From G963676655 sp963676655 (GTDB taxonomy: Bacteria; Verrucomicrobiota; Lentisphaeria; Victivallales; Victivallaceae), in assembly GCA_963676655.2 (NCBI GenBank), contig CAXXKX010000002.1, forward strand, positions 930,001 through 994,000: a DNA stretch of 64,000 bases. The letters are read 5' to 3'. The position numbers and the translations under genes are program-made. The notes under the pieces were generated by a model. The model was not told the DNA's origin. It saw only the letters and a program-made list of their open reading frames with translations, and ran no database searches. Within the stretch, counting starts at the first letter, position 1. Each line of letters opens with the position of its first letter. Positions 8,825 to 17,133 of this stretch are shown piece after piece.

Positions 8825-8853
8825 ATAATATTTGCTGATTGAGTTATAGTCAA
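8825..8853 (-). promoter_or_regulatory. predicted sigma-70 promoter of the AsmA-like gene
   Basis: On the minus strand TTGACT, 17 bp, TATTAT. A shifted TATAAT is also possible with a 20-bp spacer. The start codon is about 60 bp downstream. Confidence 0.6.
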
Positions 8854-8938
8854 GGGAATAAACTCATGAATCTTGAATAAATAAAGTTGGTAAACAATTT
8901 ATATTTCTGTCTTTAAAAGACTTTTTTCGTTTAAAAAC

Positions 8939-8967
8939 TTGCAATATCGGTAACTCTTGCTTATATT
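8939..8967 (+). promoter_or_regulatory. predicted sigma-70 promoter of the 84-residue gene
   Basis: TTGCAA, 17 bp, TATATT, about 77 bp before the ATG at 9045. With the terminator at 9325 it frames a one-gene transcript. Confidence 0.6.
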
Positions 8968-9044
8968 AACCCCCGTAAAAACTTTAGCGGATGGGCCGTT
9001 AAGGGAAGTATAGTAAAAAAACTCTCACAAATAAGGAGAATACT

Positions 9045-9299
9045 ATGAGTGATTGTAAAAATGAAATTTTTGCGGACGGCATCGGACAGATTCATTTCGC
9101 CGGCGGTATGGTTCGTTATGACTTTGTAACTCTGCAGCCCGCTGCTGATGGCAAAGGTGAACCCACCCCCGAGTACAGAGAACGCATCATCATGCCTCCC
9201 CAGGGATTTCTCAACATGTTCAATTCTATGCAGAATCTGATCGACAAGCTGGTCGAAGCCGGTATTCTGTCAAAGAATGAAAATGCTGCTAAAAAATAA
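9045..9299 (+). CDS. small cytoplasmic protein of unknown function
   Basis: An 84-residue protein with no signal peptide or membrane segment. AAGGAG precedes the ATG at good spacing. The sequence has a beta-rich half (IGQIHFAGGMVRYDFVTLQP), a charged turn, then ERIIMPPQGFLNMFNSMQNL running into a C-terminal helix. The overall pattern recalls DUF3467-type small proteins, but I am not confident of that assignment. It has its own promoter and a very strong terminator, which suggests an independently and perhaps highly expressed gene. Confidence 0.75.
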   Translation: MSDCKNEIFADGIGQIHFAGGMVRYDFVTLQPAADGKGEPTPEYRERIIMPPQGFLNMFNSMQNLIDKLVEAGILSKNENAAKK

Positions 9300-9316
9300 C
9301 TCTTAGCTATTTTTCA

Positions 9317-10216
9317 TCAATATTCGGCCGGATTTTTTCCGGCCGTTTTTTTTGCCCTGAAATCTTTCAATCTCTTTTCCAGTTGAGCTGATGGTTGGTA
9401 GTTTTTGATAAAATACTCACTGAAATAATGGTCCATACCGAATTTACGTGCAACAGCCGATCTTTCTTCTGGAGTTTTTGCTGAATTAAGGGCTTTTATC
9501 AGTGTAATCGATTCTGTCCCACCAGGAATTTGCATGTCCCCGGAACGGCTGGAAAAAAAGAGAACCCCACCATCTTCCAATCTCTTTTGATATTGTTTGC
9601 ATCGTCTTATTATTTGTTTATAAAATTCCGGAAAATTCGGACCTTTACGTCGAAAAATATTTAACAAATAATGATATGTTTTTCCATTATATGTTTCTAT
9701 TTCAAGGATATCTTTATTAATTCGTCTCGTTCTTTTTATATTAGGTAATTTTTTATATGCATCAGCCACAATGTCACATTCTTCCTTATGAGAATGATGT
9801 AGTTTAATATAAGTTTTGGCTTTTGCCATGAAGACACTTACTTTGTGATCATCCATAGATGTATCTTTTTTAATGTCATCAGGAACCGCGGGAAATTTAT
9901 CTCCTTTAAACAACCGTGATTTCCGTATCACATGATTTTCATTAAGTTGTCCATTTAAAGATAAAATTCCTCCGCCCAGATAGCAATCGCCTTCTTTATG
10001 CTCCAATTTTAATACTTTAGTAAGTTTTAACTGGTAAGGCGGGGCAATGTATTTGCCATTAATGAAAACGAATCCGGTATTCACTGGGGCAGGAACATAA
10101 TCCTTCATCTTACGCAATTCCTCAACTCCACGTTCATCCTTGGCGTATTCATCCTTCGCCGGTTTATGAATAGCCGAAGATATTACTAACAGTAGTAAAG
10201 CTGTCCTGATCACCAC
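9317..10216 (-). CDS. secreted protein of unknown function
   Basis: A protein of about 299 residues beginning with a short hydrophobic stretch (VIRTALLLLVISSAIH) that looks like a signal peptide. I recognise no domain. It contains YVPAPVNTGFVFINGKYIAPPY, many Lys and His residues, and a Lys/Arg-rich C-terminal helix. Two adjacent GTG codons could start it; AAGGAGG lies two bases before the first and five before the second (10213), so the second is equally likely. Its last codons lie over the terminator of the convergent gene at 9045. AT-rich codon use differs from neighbouring mfd. Confidence 0.65.
   Translation of the reverse strand: MVIRTALLLLVISSAIHKPAKDEYAKDERGVEELRKMKDYVPAPVNTGFVFINGKYIAPPYQLKLTKVLKLEHKEGDCYLGGGILSLNGQLNENHVIRKSRLFKGDKFPAVPDDIKKDTSMDDHKVSVFMAKAKTYIKLHHSHKEECDIVADAYKKLPNIKRTRRINKDILEIETYNGKTYHYLLNIFRRKGPNFPEFYKQIIRRCKQYQKRLEDGGVLFFSSRSGDMQIPGGTESITLIKALNSAKTPEERSAVARKFGMDHYFSEYFIKNYQPSAQLEKRLKDFRAKKTAGKNPAEY
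9325..9353 (+). terminator. intrinsic terminator after the 84-residue gene
   Basis: Perfect stem CGGCCGG/CCGGCCG around a T-rich loop, followed by eight T. It lies within the 3' end of the opposing gene at 9317. Confidence 0.9.
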
Positions 10217-10357
10217 GACCTCCTTGATGCATGAGCAAATAAAAGCAATAATTCCCTCTAAACAATATTACGCTAACTGGTGCAAATTGCAAATCGAACA
10301 CTAGGCAATGTTTGCGCTTATTATTTAAAACTTAGTTGCAATTTTTCTTGACTGGGA

Positions 10358-10493
10358 GCGCCGCAGGCCACTGCGGCATCTTGCGAAAAACTGACAAATC
10401 ACAAAAGATTTATTATTTCAAAATAAACCGCACCTTCAATCGAGGAATAAAATATACCTCAATAGGCCTTCATGCCGCAGTGGCCTGCGGCGC
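10358..10493. repeat. REP-like inverted doublet (22-bp perfect inverted repeat)
   Basis: The only notable content of the gene-free stretch 10217-10606. A 22-bp sequence at 10358-10379 recurs as its exact reverse complement at 10472-10493. Each copy is itself a hairpin (GCCGCAG, loop GCCA, CTGCGGC). Two opposed REP-like hairpins about 90 bp apart resemble the bacterial interspersed mosaic elements that RAYT transposases mobilise, and two RAYT genes are present in this window. Flanks are AT-rich and no clear target duplication is visible. Confidence 0.75.
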
Positions 10494-10606
10494 AAGGTGG
10501 GAATACAATTTGGCTCTCCCGGTTTGTTTAATTATCAGACAGTTTGATTATTATTTATTTGTAAGATATTTGATATTAATTACTTGCTACTTTTTGATTT
10601 AGCCTG

Positions 10607-13600
10607 TTATTCCAGGCGGGAGGCGATTAGTAATAGTTCGTCGAGGCGCTTCGGGAGCGGGTTTTGGAAATTCAAACGGGGAGGGCGGCCATCTGACGCG
10701 CGGAAGAAACCGTTGCCGCTTTGGAAGATAACCTGGCCGTTGGCTACGTTGACCGATTCGTAACCGGATCGGGCGGCGTATATCTTGATGGCTATAACTT
10801 TTATGATCGTTTTTGCCTGAGCCGGGAGGGTTCCGTAACGGTCTTCAAGTTCTTCCGCAAAATCGTCCAGCTGCTCCACGGTGGTAAATGACGACATCCG
10901 GCGGTAGGCTTCAAGTCGCAGTCTTTCGCTTGGAATATATTCCGGAGGCAGGGCGGCCGGAAGTTTGTCATCGGGGGCGTCATGGGCGAAGACGATGAAG
11001 TCTATATTCAGGTCTACTGCCGGCAGGAAATCATCTTTGTTTCCCTGTAGTTCCGAAACGGTATTTTTCAGCAGTTGGCAATAGAGTTCGAAGCCGATAT
11101 TATTGATATGGCCGCTCTGTTCGGCGCCGATCAGGTTTCCCGCGCCGCGAATCTCAAGGTCGCGCATGGCCAGTTTAAAGCCGGCACCGAGATGGGTGTA
11201 GCGCCGGATGGCGGAAATACGTTTATGGGCGTCTGAGGTCATTACGTTGTCTTTCGGCAGCAGGAGATATGCGAATGCCTGACGGTTCCAGCGTCCGACC
11301 CGCCCGCGCAGCTGATAGAGTTCAGCCAGCCCGAAGCGGTCGGCCCGGTCGATGATGATCGTGTTTGCGTTGGGAATATCGACCCCGGATTCGATGATCG
11401 TGGTACAGACCAGCACATCAACTTTGCCGGTAAGGAACCGGGTCATGATTTCTTCCAGGTCTTCGGCCGGCATCTGGCCGTGTCCTACCTCAAATGAGAT
11501 ATTCGGCATCAGAGCCCGCAGGCGTGACGCGGTTTTGTTGATGGTGCCGACCCGGTTGTGCAGATAGAACACCTGGCCGCCGCGCGCGACTTCGTCGTTG
11601 ATTGCGTTCATGGTCAAAACTTCGTCGGAGTAGGCGACGACGGTCTTGACCGGCAGGCGGAAGTTTGGCGCGACGGTGATGGTGGACAGGTCGCGTAAAC
11701 CGCTCATTGCCATGTACAGGGTCCGGGGAATCGGGGTGGCGGTCATGGTCAGGATATCGACCGTGGACCGGAAACGTTTGAGGCGTTCCTTGTGGGCTAC
11801 TCCGAAACGCTGTTCCTCGTCAATGATGATTAGACCAAGGTCGTTGAATTCGATATCGCGCTGCAACAGCCGATGGGTGCCGATGACGATGTCTATGCCG
11901 CCGGTAGCCAGGCGGCGGACCACCTCTTTCTGTTCTGACGGTTTTTTGAAGCGGCTCAAGGAATCGATTACATACGGATATTCCGCGAAACGCTCCATAA
12001 AGGTATAATAATGCTGTTGGCATAAGACGGTGGTTGGAACCAGTACCGCGACCTGTTTGCCTTCCGATACCGCTTTGAACGCGACCCGGATAGCTACTTC
12101 GGTTTTGCCGAATCCGACATCGCCGCAAAGTAGCCGGTCCATTGGCGTGTCGGAAGTCATATCATGTTTTATTTCCGTGGTACAGCGGGTTTGGTCAACC
12201 GTGTCCTCATAAGGAAATGAATCTTCAAAATAGCGCTGCTGGAGTGAGTCTTCGGCAAATTTTGTGCCGTCGGCGGAATCGCGCAAGGCCTGCATCCGCA
12301 GCATGTCCAAGGCGAAATCCCGGATTGATCTGGCGGCCTCCACTTTGATATTTTTCCAGCGTCTGCCGCCAAGTTTGTCAAGGGTTACACTGCCTTTGCG
12401 GGAGCCGACGTACCGGTTTATCACGCCTGCCTGCCAGACCGGAACGTAAATATGGGCGTTGTCGCGATATTCAAGTACGATAACTTCCCGGGTCACGCCA
12501 AGGGTTGAGATTTCCTGAATGCCGCGATACATTGCGATACCGTGGAGGATGTGGACCGCGTAGTCGCCTTCCTCCAGATCGGCATAGAAGGCGGCTTCGT
12601 CCGTTCCCGCCGGAGTTTGGGTTTTGGCGGTTTCTTCGGTGTCCGTGGTATCGGGAATCAGCGCCGGTTTTTTTTTGAAAACGTCGGCGGTAAACAGTTC
12701 GCGTTCGGTCATAAAGACCATTTTCAAGGATGGAAAAATCAAGCCGCCCGGCAGATAGGCCTGGTCAATGGTTACCGAGTCCGTTGTAAACTGGTGTTCT
12801 TCGCACCAGTTTTTTATATGGCGGCAAGCCGTCTCATCGCGCCCGGTCAGAATTGCCCGGTAACCGGTATCGAGCCATTGACGCAGTTGATCGGCAGTCA
12901 GTTTTCTTAATACTTCAAGGCCAAGTTCCAGTATTTCGTCCGGCAGATTATTGCGGAGGTGTTCGGTTGCGGGAAAACAATCCGGCAGCATCGATTCGGC
13001 GGAACTGAGGCTGGGCGGTGTTTCGTAGTAGCGAATAAGTTTATCGCTGTTCTCCGCAAAGAAATTCTCAAGTTTCTCCCGGTTTTCCACTGTGGAATAT
13101 TTATCCAGGTGAAGTTCAAGTTTTACCGGATCGATGATCGCAATCGTGGCATTGATCTCGTTGGCGCAATCAAGAAAACTGCAGCCGGATTCGTCAAAAT
13201 CGAGACTTGACCGGCAAATCAACCGGTATTCGTTGATAATTCCGGTTGAACGTTGATCGGCAGGGTTGAATTGACGCATAGAGTCGATTTGATCATCCCA
13301 GAATTCAATTCTGACCGGGAAGTCGCTGTCCGGGGACCAGACATCGATGATCCCGCCGCGCCGGGAGAATTCGCCCGGCGCTGTGACCTCGAATTCATCA
13401 TCGTAATCCATTTCAACCAGCTGTTCCAGCAATTTGTTAAAGCCGGGGTAGTCGCCGGTTTCCAGGAGGATCTCGGAGGCTTTGATTTTTTCCGGGGACG
13501 GTACTTTCGCCAGGGCCGCGGCGGCGCTGACGGTAATGATTACCGGGCCTTCCTGGAGAGATTGATGTAAAACGCGGGCTCTTGTTGCTTCATTGCCCGG

Positions 13601-13861
13601 CATGAAAAGGTTGCCGCTGCGGAGGGACTCCGGCAGATTCATTACTTCCCGTTCAAGTTCAAGCAAATGAATCCAGCCGATGGTATCGACGGCACAGCGT
13701 TCCGCTTCGGAACTGTCCGGGAAGATTGCCAGCAACGGGGTTTCCAGCTGCATGCTCTCGCGCAGCAGCAGCAGAGAAATAGTTTCCGCCGTGATGCCGA
13801 GGCGATCATTAATCCCGCTTCCGTTGACGGTCCACTGCTTTAATTGTTCTTTCCACTTCAT
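10607..13861 (-). CDS. mfd: transcription-repair coupling factor Mfd
   Basis: A 1084-residue protein that pushes stalled RNA polymerase off damaged DNA and recruits UvrA. The N-terminal third is UvrB-like (SRRGGIIDVWSPDSDFPVRIEFWDDQIDSMR). The RNA polymerase interaction domain follows (GDYAVHILHGIAMYRG, KLGGRRWKN). The superfamily 2 motor has Walker A in GDVGFGKTEVA (about residue 580), DEEQRFG (about 680), TATPIPRTL, and helicase motif VI (QLRGRVGRW). A C-terminal TRCF domain ends it. Slightly shorter than E. coli Mfd (1148). It is divergent from the sigma factor gene, and a terminator-like hairpin lies just before its start codon. Confidence 0.97.
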   Translation of the reverse strand: MKWKEQLKQWTVNGSGINDRLGITAETISLLLLRESMQLETPLLAIFPDSSEAERCAVDTIGWIHLLELEREVMNLPESLRSGNLFMPGNEATRARVLHQSLQEGPVIITVSAAAALAKVPSPEKIKASEILLETGDYPGFNKLLEQLVEMDYDDEFEVTAPGEFSRRGGIIDVWSPDSDFPVRIEFWDDQIDSMRQFNPADQRSTGIINEYRLICRSSLDFDESGCSFLDCANEINATIAIIDPVKLELHLDKYSTVENREKLENFFAENSDKLIRYYETPPSLSSAESMLPDCFPATEHLRNNLPDEILELGLEVLRKLTADQLRQWLDTGYRAILTGRDETACRHIKNWCEEHQFTTDSVTIDQAYLPGGLIFPSLKMVFMTERELFTADVFKKKPALIPDTTDTEETAKTQTPAGTDEAAFYADLEEGDYAVHILHGIAMYRGIQEISTLGVTREVIVLEYRDNAHIYVPVWQAGVINRYVGSRKGSVTLDKLGGRRWKNIKVEAARSIRDFALDMLRMQALRDSADGTKFAEDSLQQRYFEDSFPYEDTVDQTRCTTEIKHDMTSDTPMDRLLCGDVGFGKTEVAIRVAFKAVSEGKQVAVLVPTTVLCQQHYYTFMERFAEYPYVIDSLSRFKKPSEQKEVVRRLATGGIDIVIGTHRLLQRDIEFNDLGLIIIDEEQRFGVAHKERLKRFRSTVDILTMTATPIPRTLYMAMSGLRDLSTITVAPNFRLPVKTVVAYSDEVLTMNAINDEVARGGQVFYLHNRVGTINKTASRLRALMPNISFEVGHGQMPAEDLEEIMTRFLTGKVDVLVCTTIIESGVDIPNANTIIIDRADRFGLAELYQLRGRVGRWNRQAFAYLLLPKDNVMTSDAHKRISAIRRYTHLGAGFKLAMRDLEIRGAGNLIGAEQSGHINNIGFELYCQLLKNTVSELQGNKDDFLPAVDLNIDFIVFAHDAPDDKLPAALPPEYIPSERLRLEAYRRMSSFTTVEQLDDFAEELEDRYGTLPAQAKTIIKVIAIKIYAARSGYESVNVANGQVIFQSGNGFFRASDGRPPRLNFQNPLPKRLDELLLIASRLE

Positions 13862-13871
13862 TTTTTATCCC

Positions 13872-13892
13872 AAAAAAGCCCGAAAAGGGCTT
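13872..13892 (-). terminator. terminator-like hairpin in the mfd leader
   Basis: In the mfd mRNA sense, AAGCCC, loop TTTTC, GGGCTT, TTTTTT stands just before GGGATAAAAAATG. No other minus-strand gene ends here, so if functional it would act as an attenuator of mfd. It overlaps the -35 box of the opposing sigma gene promoter. Confidence 0.55.
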
Positions 13893-13918
13893 GACTTTTT
13901 CTGGAATTGGTATATAAT
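13891..13918 (+). promoter_or_regulatory. predicted sigma-70 promoter of the sigma factor gene
   Basis: TTGACT, 16 bp, TATAAT, leaving a leader of about 155 bp before the ATG at 14082. Confidence 0.75.
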
Positions 13919-14081
13919 AATCTTTTCCAGACGTGTTCACTTGGCAGTTATGGATTGCAAAGTTGTTAATGAACCATAATTGCTATTATATATCCGTATA
14001 TGGATAATGGCAAATCAGTCCTGAAGAAATCTTCGGGAAACAAACAGGTAGAGCCGCTTTGACGGCGTTAAAAAGCGTTTT

Positions 14082-15206
14082 ATGGCAACAGATAAAAAGA
14101 AAACAGAAGATACATTAAAGAATAAGGCACAGAAAAAAGCTGCGAAAAAGCCGGCCACAGCCCAAAAGGCTTCGGCTGATAAAGTTGTGCCTGCAAAATC
14201 TGAATCCGCTAAGAAAGCTGTCTCAAAGACTGCTGCCGCCGGTAAAAAGGTTGCGGCCAAGAAGTCGACTTCCCGGTCGAAAGCGGTTGAAACAGCTCCC
14301 CGTTTGATTACCAAAAAAGAAAAAGATACAGAACGTCAGAAAATTCTTGACAGCAAAGCGCCGCCGGTTTCCAAAAATGACACAATGAAAGTCTATATGC
14401 AGGATATCGGCCAGATCGATCTTGTCTCGAAAGAGGAAGAAGTTGTTTTAGCTGCCAAGATTCACGGCATTGATACATATGAGCATGACGAAGCCCGTTC
14501 CACTTTGATCAAAGCCAACCTGCGCCTTGTTGTCAAGATTGCTCACGACTTTAAAGGTTTGGGACTTCCGTTGCTTGACCTGATCTCAGAAGGTAATATC
14601 GGCCTGATGCGCGCGGTTGAAAAATTCGATCCGGCAAAAGGTGCGAAATTCAGTTCTTATGCTGCCTGGTGGATCAAGCAGTCGATGCGTCGTGCGCTGG
14701 CTAACCAGAGCAGAACTATCCGTATCCCGGTGCAATCTGCCGGTAAGATCAATAAAATTAAATCTGTCCGTATGAAGCTGGCCGAAGAGCTTGGCCGTGA
14801 GCCGACTGACGCGGAAATTGCCGGTCACCTCGACTTCAGTGAACGTACTGTTGCCGGTTTACGGCTGGCTGATCTCAGAACCTTTTCACTGCATGACCCG
14901 ATTCAGCAGGGCGAAGATGGCGAATTTCAGGATATTATCCCGGACCGCGGCGCGATGACGCCGGACCGGATTCTTGGTGATGTTGAGTCTGTCGATCGTT
15001 TGCTTGACTTGCTGGATGAACTTGAAGAACGCGAGCAGATGATTTTGAAAATGCGTTTCGGGCTTGACGGCAGTCGTCCCCGGACCCTGGAAGAAGTTTC
15101 TCAGGAAATCGGTCGCACCCGTGAGCGGGTACGGCAAATCCAGAATCAGGCTTTGTCAAAACTTCGCAGCCTGCTGGCCGACGAAATAGATTATGTAAAT
15201 GAATGA
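14082..15206 (+). CDS. sigma-70 family RNA polymerase sigma factor with Lys/Ala-rich N-terminus
   Basis: A 374-residue sigma factor that directs RNA polymerase to promoters. Region 1.2 is near residue 105 (VYMQDIGQIDLVSKEEEV), region 2 at about 146-217 (NLRLVVKIAHDF, FDPAKGAKFSSYAAWWIKQ, ANQSRTIRIPV), region 3 at about 220-280, and region 4 at about 316-366 (TLEEVSQEIGRTRERVRQIQ). It lacks the usual acidic region 1.1. Instead the first ~75 residues are almost all Lys, Ala, Ser and Thr, like histone H1-type tails. Whether this is the primary (RpoD) or an RpoS-like factor is not settled. The start is supported only by the open frame and promoter; no strong ribosome site is visible. rpsU follows. 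Confidence 0.92.
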   Translation: MATDKKKTEDTLKNKAQKKAAKKPATAQKASADKVVPAKSESAKKAVSKTAAAGKKVAAKKSTSRSKAVETAPRLITKKEKDTERQKILDSKAPPVSKNDTMKVYMQDIGQIDLVSKEEEVVLAAKIHGIDTYEHDEARSTLIKANLRLVVKIAHDFKGLGLPLLDLISEGNIGLMRAVEKFDPAKGAKFSSYAAWWIKQSMRRALANQSRTIRIPVQSAGKINKIKSVRMKLAEELGREPTDAEIAGHLDFSERTVAGLRLADLRTFSLHDPIQQGEDGEFQDIIPDRGAMTPDRILGDVESVDRLLDLLDELEEREQMILKMRFGLDGSRPRTLEEVSQEIGRTRERVRQIQNQALSKLRSLLADEIDYVNE

Positions 15207-15269
15207 TGCTTTGAGCATAGAAATAAAATTAAATTGTTAATTAAAAATATAAAAGGGGGTGAATAAGCT

Positions 15270-15437
15270 ATGGCCACCGAAGTACGCGTGAAAAAGGGTG
15301 AAACAATCGACCGTGCCCTGCGTCGTCTGAAGAAGAAACTCGATAAAGAGGGAACTCTTAAAGAACTGCGCAATCGTCGTCACTATGAGAAACCCAGTGA
15401 AACGAATCGTCGCATCAAGTCCAGAAAAAGACGCTGA
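15270..15437 (+). CDS. rpsU: small ribosomal subunit protein bS21
   Basis: A 55-codon frame encoding a basic protein starting MATEVRVKKGETIDRALRRL and ending RRIKSRKRR. This is the pattern of ribosomal protein S21, which aids initiation on the 30S subunit. The ribosome site AAGGGGGTGA upstream is very strong. It follows the sigma gene by 63 bp with no terminator between. This recalls the rpsU-dnaG-rpoD operon of E. coli in altered order and without dnaG. Confidence 0.95.
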   Translation: MATEVRVKKGETIDRALRRLKKKLDKEGTLKELRNRRHYEKPSETNRRIKSRKRR

Positions 15438-15456
15438 AGACGATTAGATTCGATAA

Positions 15457-15492
15457 TAAGGACGTTCATTAATGTGGACGTCTTTGTTTTTT
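15457..15492 (+). terminator. probable terminator of the sigma-rpsU transcript
   Basis: Arms AAGGACGT and ACGTCTT (one bulged base) around an AT-rich loop, followed by a T-rich run. Confidence 0.6.
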
Positions 15493-15532
15493 ATAACTTA
15501 GAATCTGTAAAAGTTATTTTTGCACCGCTCCT

Positions 15533-15750
15533 TCATCCGGGTAATTGCTCAGTATTTTCTCGTGGCTAATCCTGCTTGCATCCTTTGCTCAACCGTTATT
15601 TAAAAAGCTTAAAATAGCTTTTTTAAACAACATCGCTCCGGATGACAGAAGGTTCCTGCGGCGAACAAGTTCGCCAATGCGCTTCTTAATTTCGACTGCG
15701 TCGACCAACGTTCCGCCGTTGGATCGCGTCCGCGTATGACGCGGAGCGAT
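15533..15750. other. hairpin cluster of unknown nature in a 487-bp spacer
   Basis: The spacer 15438-15924 contains no convincing gene. After the rpsU terminator comes a dense run of inverted repeats. Arms pair at 15599-15609 with 15616-15627; 15660-15666 with 15669-15675 (GGCGAAC, AA, GTTCGCC); 15705-15710 with 15717-15722 (CCAACG, CGTTGG); and 15723-15735 with 15739-15750 (12 pairs, one bulge, loop ATG). TCATCCGG near 15533 pairs with CCGGATGA near 15637 and could close the whole. T-rich sequence follows. It could be a structured RNA or a decayed mobile element; I cannot tell which. Confidence 0.5.
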
Positions 15751-15849
15751 TATACTGCTTCGCAAAATTTTTTCTTTTTTTGAGTTTGAGAAAATATTGA
15801 GGGATTACTTCATCCGGTAACTTTCATTTTAAATGAAACGGTTTGCCGT

Positions 15850-15878
15850 TTGCGGGAAACCGGAGTGAATGCTATATT
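15850..15878 (+). promoter_or_regulatory. predicted sigma-70 promoter of the LptF/LptG gene
   Basis: TTGCGG, 17 bp, TATATT, about 47 bp before the ATG at 15925. Confidence 0.5.
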
Positions 15879-15924
15879 ATACGGATAATAAACAACCCAT
15901 TAAGAAAGAACGCCTCTGTTCACA

Positions 15925-17088
15925 ATGCAGTCATCAAAGAAAACGAAATTTGTCAATGGTCTCAATGTTCAGCCCAGGTGCTGGTTTTATCTAAAGACGC
16001 TGGACTTCTATATTCTGCGTGAATACATGATTCACTTTATGGTTCTGATGCTTTTGTGTGTTATTCTTTTTCTCATGGGCGATGTTTTCAACGACCTTTC
16101 CGACTTTCTTAGAGAAAACGCGAAGATGAGTGATATTCTTACTTATTTTCTGTTGAAAATGCCGGGTAATATTCGTTTTGTTCTGCCGATATCGGTACTT
16201 CTTGCCGCAATGTGGACGATGGCCAAATTCGGTAAGAATCTGGAAGTAACCGCAATGCGGGCTTCCGGGGTTTCCCTGTTCCGGTGCGGCGGCTCGTTAA
16301 TGATCGTCGGTCTGATTGTAACCGCGATTAATATCTGGTTTAATGAAAAACTGGTTCCTAAGTTCAATCGTGAAGCGGAAGTGGTGTTTTATTCCGCGAC
16401 AAATGACGAACAGAAATTACGGGAAGCCCTGACGATGATGACATATCGGAGTCCGGATAAATTACGCACCTGGTTGTTCAAGAATTTTGACGCAACGGGC
16501 GACCAGCAGCAAATTACTTTGAAAAAATATCGTCAGAATAAAACTCTTGAATGGGACATACAGGCCCAGTCTTCGCGTTATGAACCCGGACGGGGATGGA
16601 AGTTTTTCAAAGCCAGGCTGACCCCATACACGAATGACGGTTTAATGCCGAAACCGTCGAAATATTTTGAGGTTTTAGTTAAAGATGAGAAAAGTTTGCC
16701 GGAAACTCCAAAAGACATTTTGGATTTTGTCAAACCGGCGGAGGAGCTCTCTTCAATTGATATCATGGGCTTGCTGCGTAAAACGAAAAATATGGCCCCC
16801 AAGCTCAAGGCGATATATTGGACGGTATTTTATCATCGCATGGCTTTTCCGTGGTCCTGTTTTCTGGCGGTATTTCTGGGGATTCCGCTTGCGACAAAAA
16901 ACGAACGTTCAGGAATCATGTTGGCGATTGTTTCAGCCGTACTGTTGATTGTATCATATTATGTAATTTCAATGGTTTTTGTCGTTTTGGGTAAACAGCA
17001 ATGGCTGCCGCCATTTATCGCCGGGGTTTCTCCGACACTGGCTTTCATAATTTTCGGCTGGTACAATGTCCTGAAGTTGAGGCATTGA
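15925..17088 (+). CDS. LptF/LptG-family LPS export permease
   Basis: A 387-residue inner membrane protein of the YjgP/YjgQ family, which with LptB drives lipopolysaccharide from the inner membrane to the Lpt bridge. Membrane helices lie near residues 30-53, 75-100, 120-140, and three near the C-terminus (about 305-385). The large soluble loop between (about 145-300) is the expected periplasmic beta-jellyroll. Family patterns include MPGNIRFVLPISVLLAAMWTMAKFGKNLEVTAMRASGVS. Two such genes are normally adjacent; here only one is present, so the partner must lie elsewhere. It implies an LPS-bearing outer membrane. Confidence 0.88.
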   Translation: MQSSKKTKFVNGLNVQPRCWFYLKTLDFYILREYMIHFMVLMLLCVILFLMGDVFNDLSDFLRENAKMSDILTYFLLKMPGNIRFVLPISVLLAAMWTMAKFGKNLEVTAMRASGVSLFRCGGSLMIVGLIVTAINIWFNEKLVPKFNREAEVVFYSATNDEQKLREALTMMTYRSPDKLRTWLFKNFDATGDQQQITLKKYRQNKTLEWDIQAQSSRYEPGRGWKFFKARLTPYTNDGLMPKPSKYFEVLVKDEKSLPETPKDILDFVKPAEELSSIDIMGLLRKTKNMAPKLKAIYWTVFYHRMAFPWSCFLAVFLGIPLATKNERSGIMLAIVSAVLLIVSYYVISMVFVVLGKQQWLPPFIAGVSPTLAFIIFGWYNVLKLRH

Positions 17089-17133
17089 TTGGTGAAAGTA
17101 TAAAATTTCATTGAAACTCAGCGAGGTGTAACG

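Noticed and set aside
15545..15739. 64-residue open frame in the rpsU spacer
   Set aside because: No ribosome site, no protein-like composition, and it coincides with the hairpin cluster.
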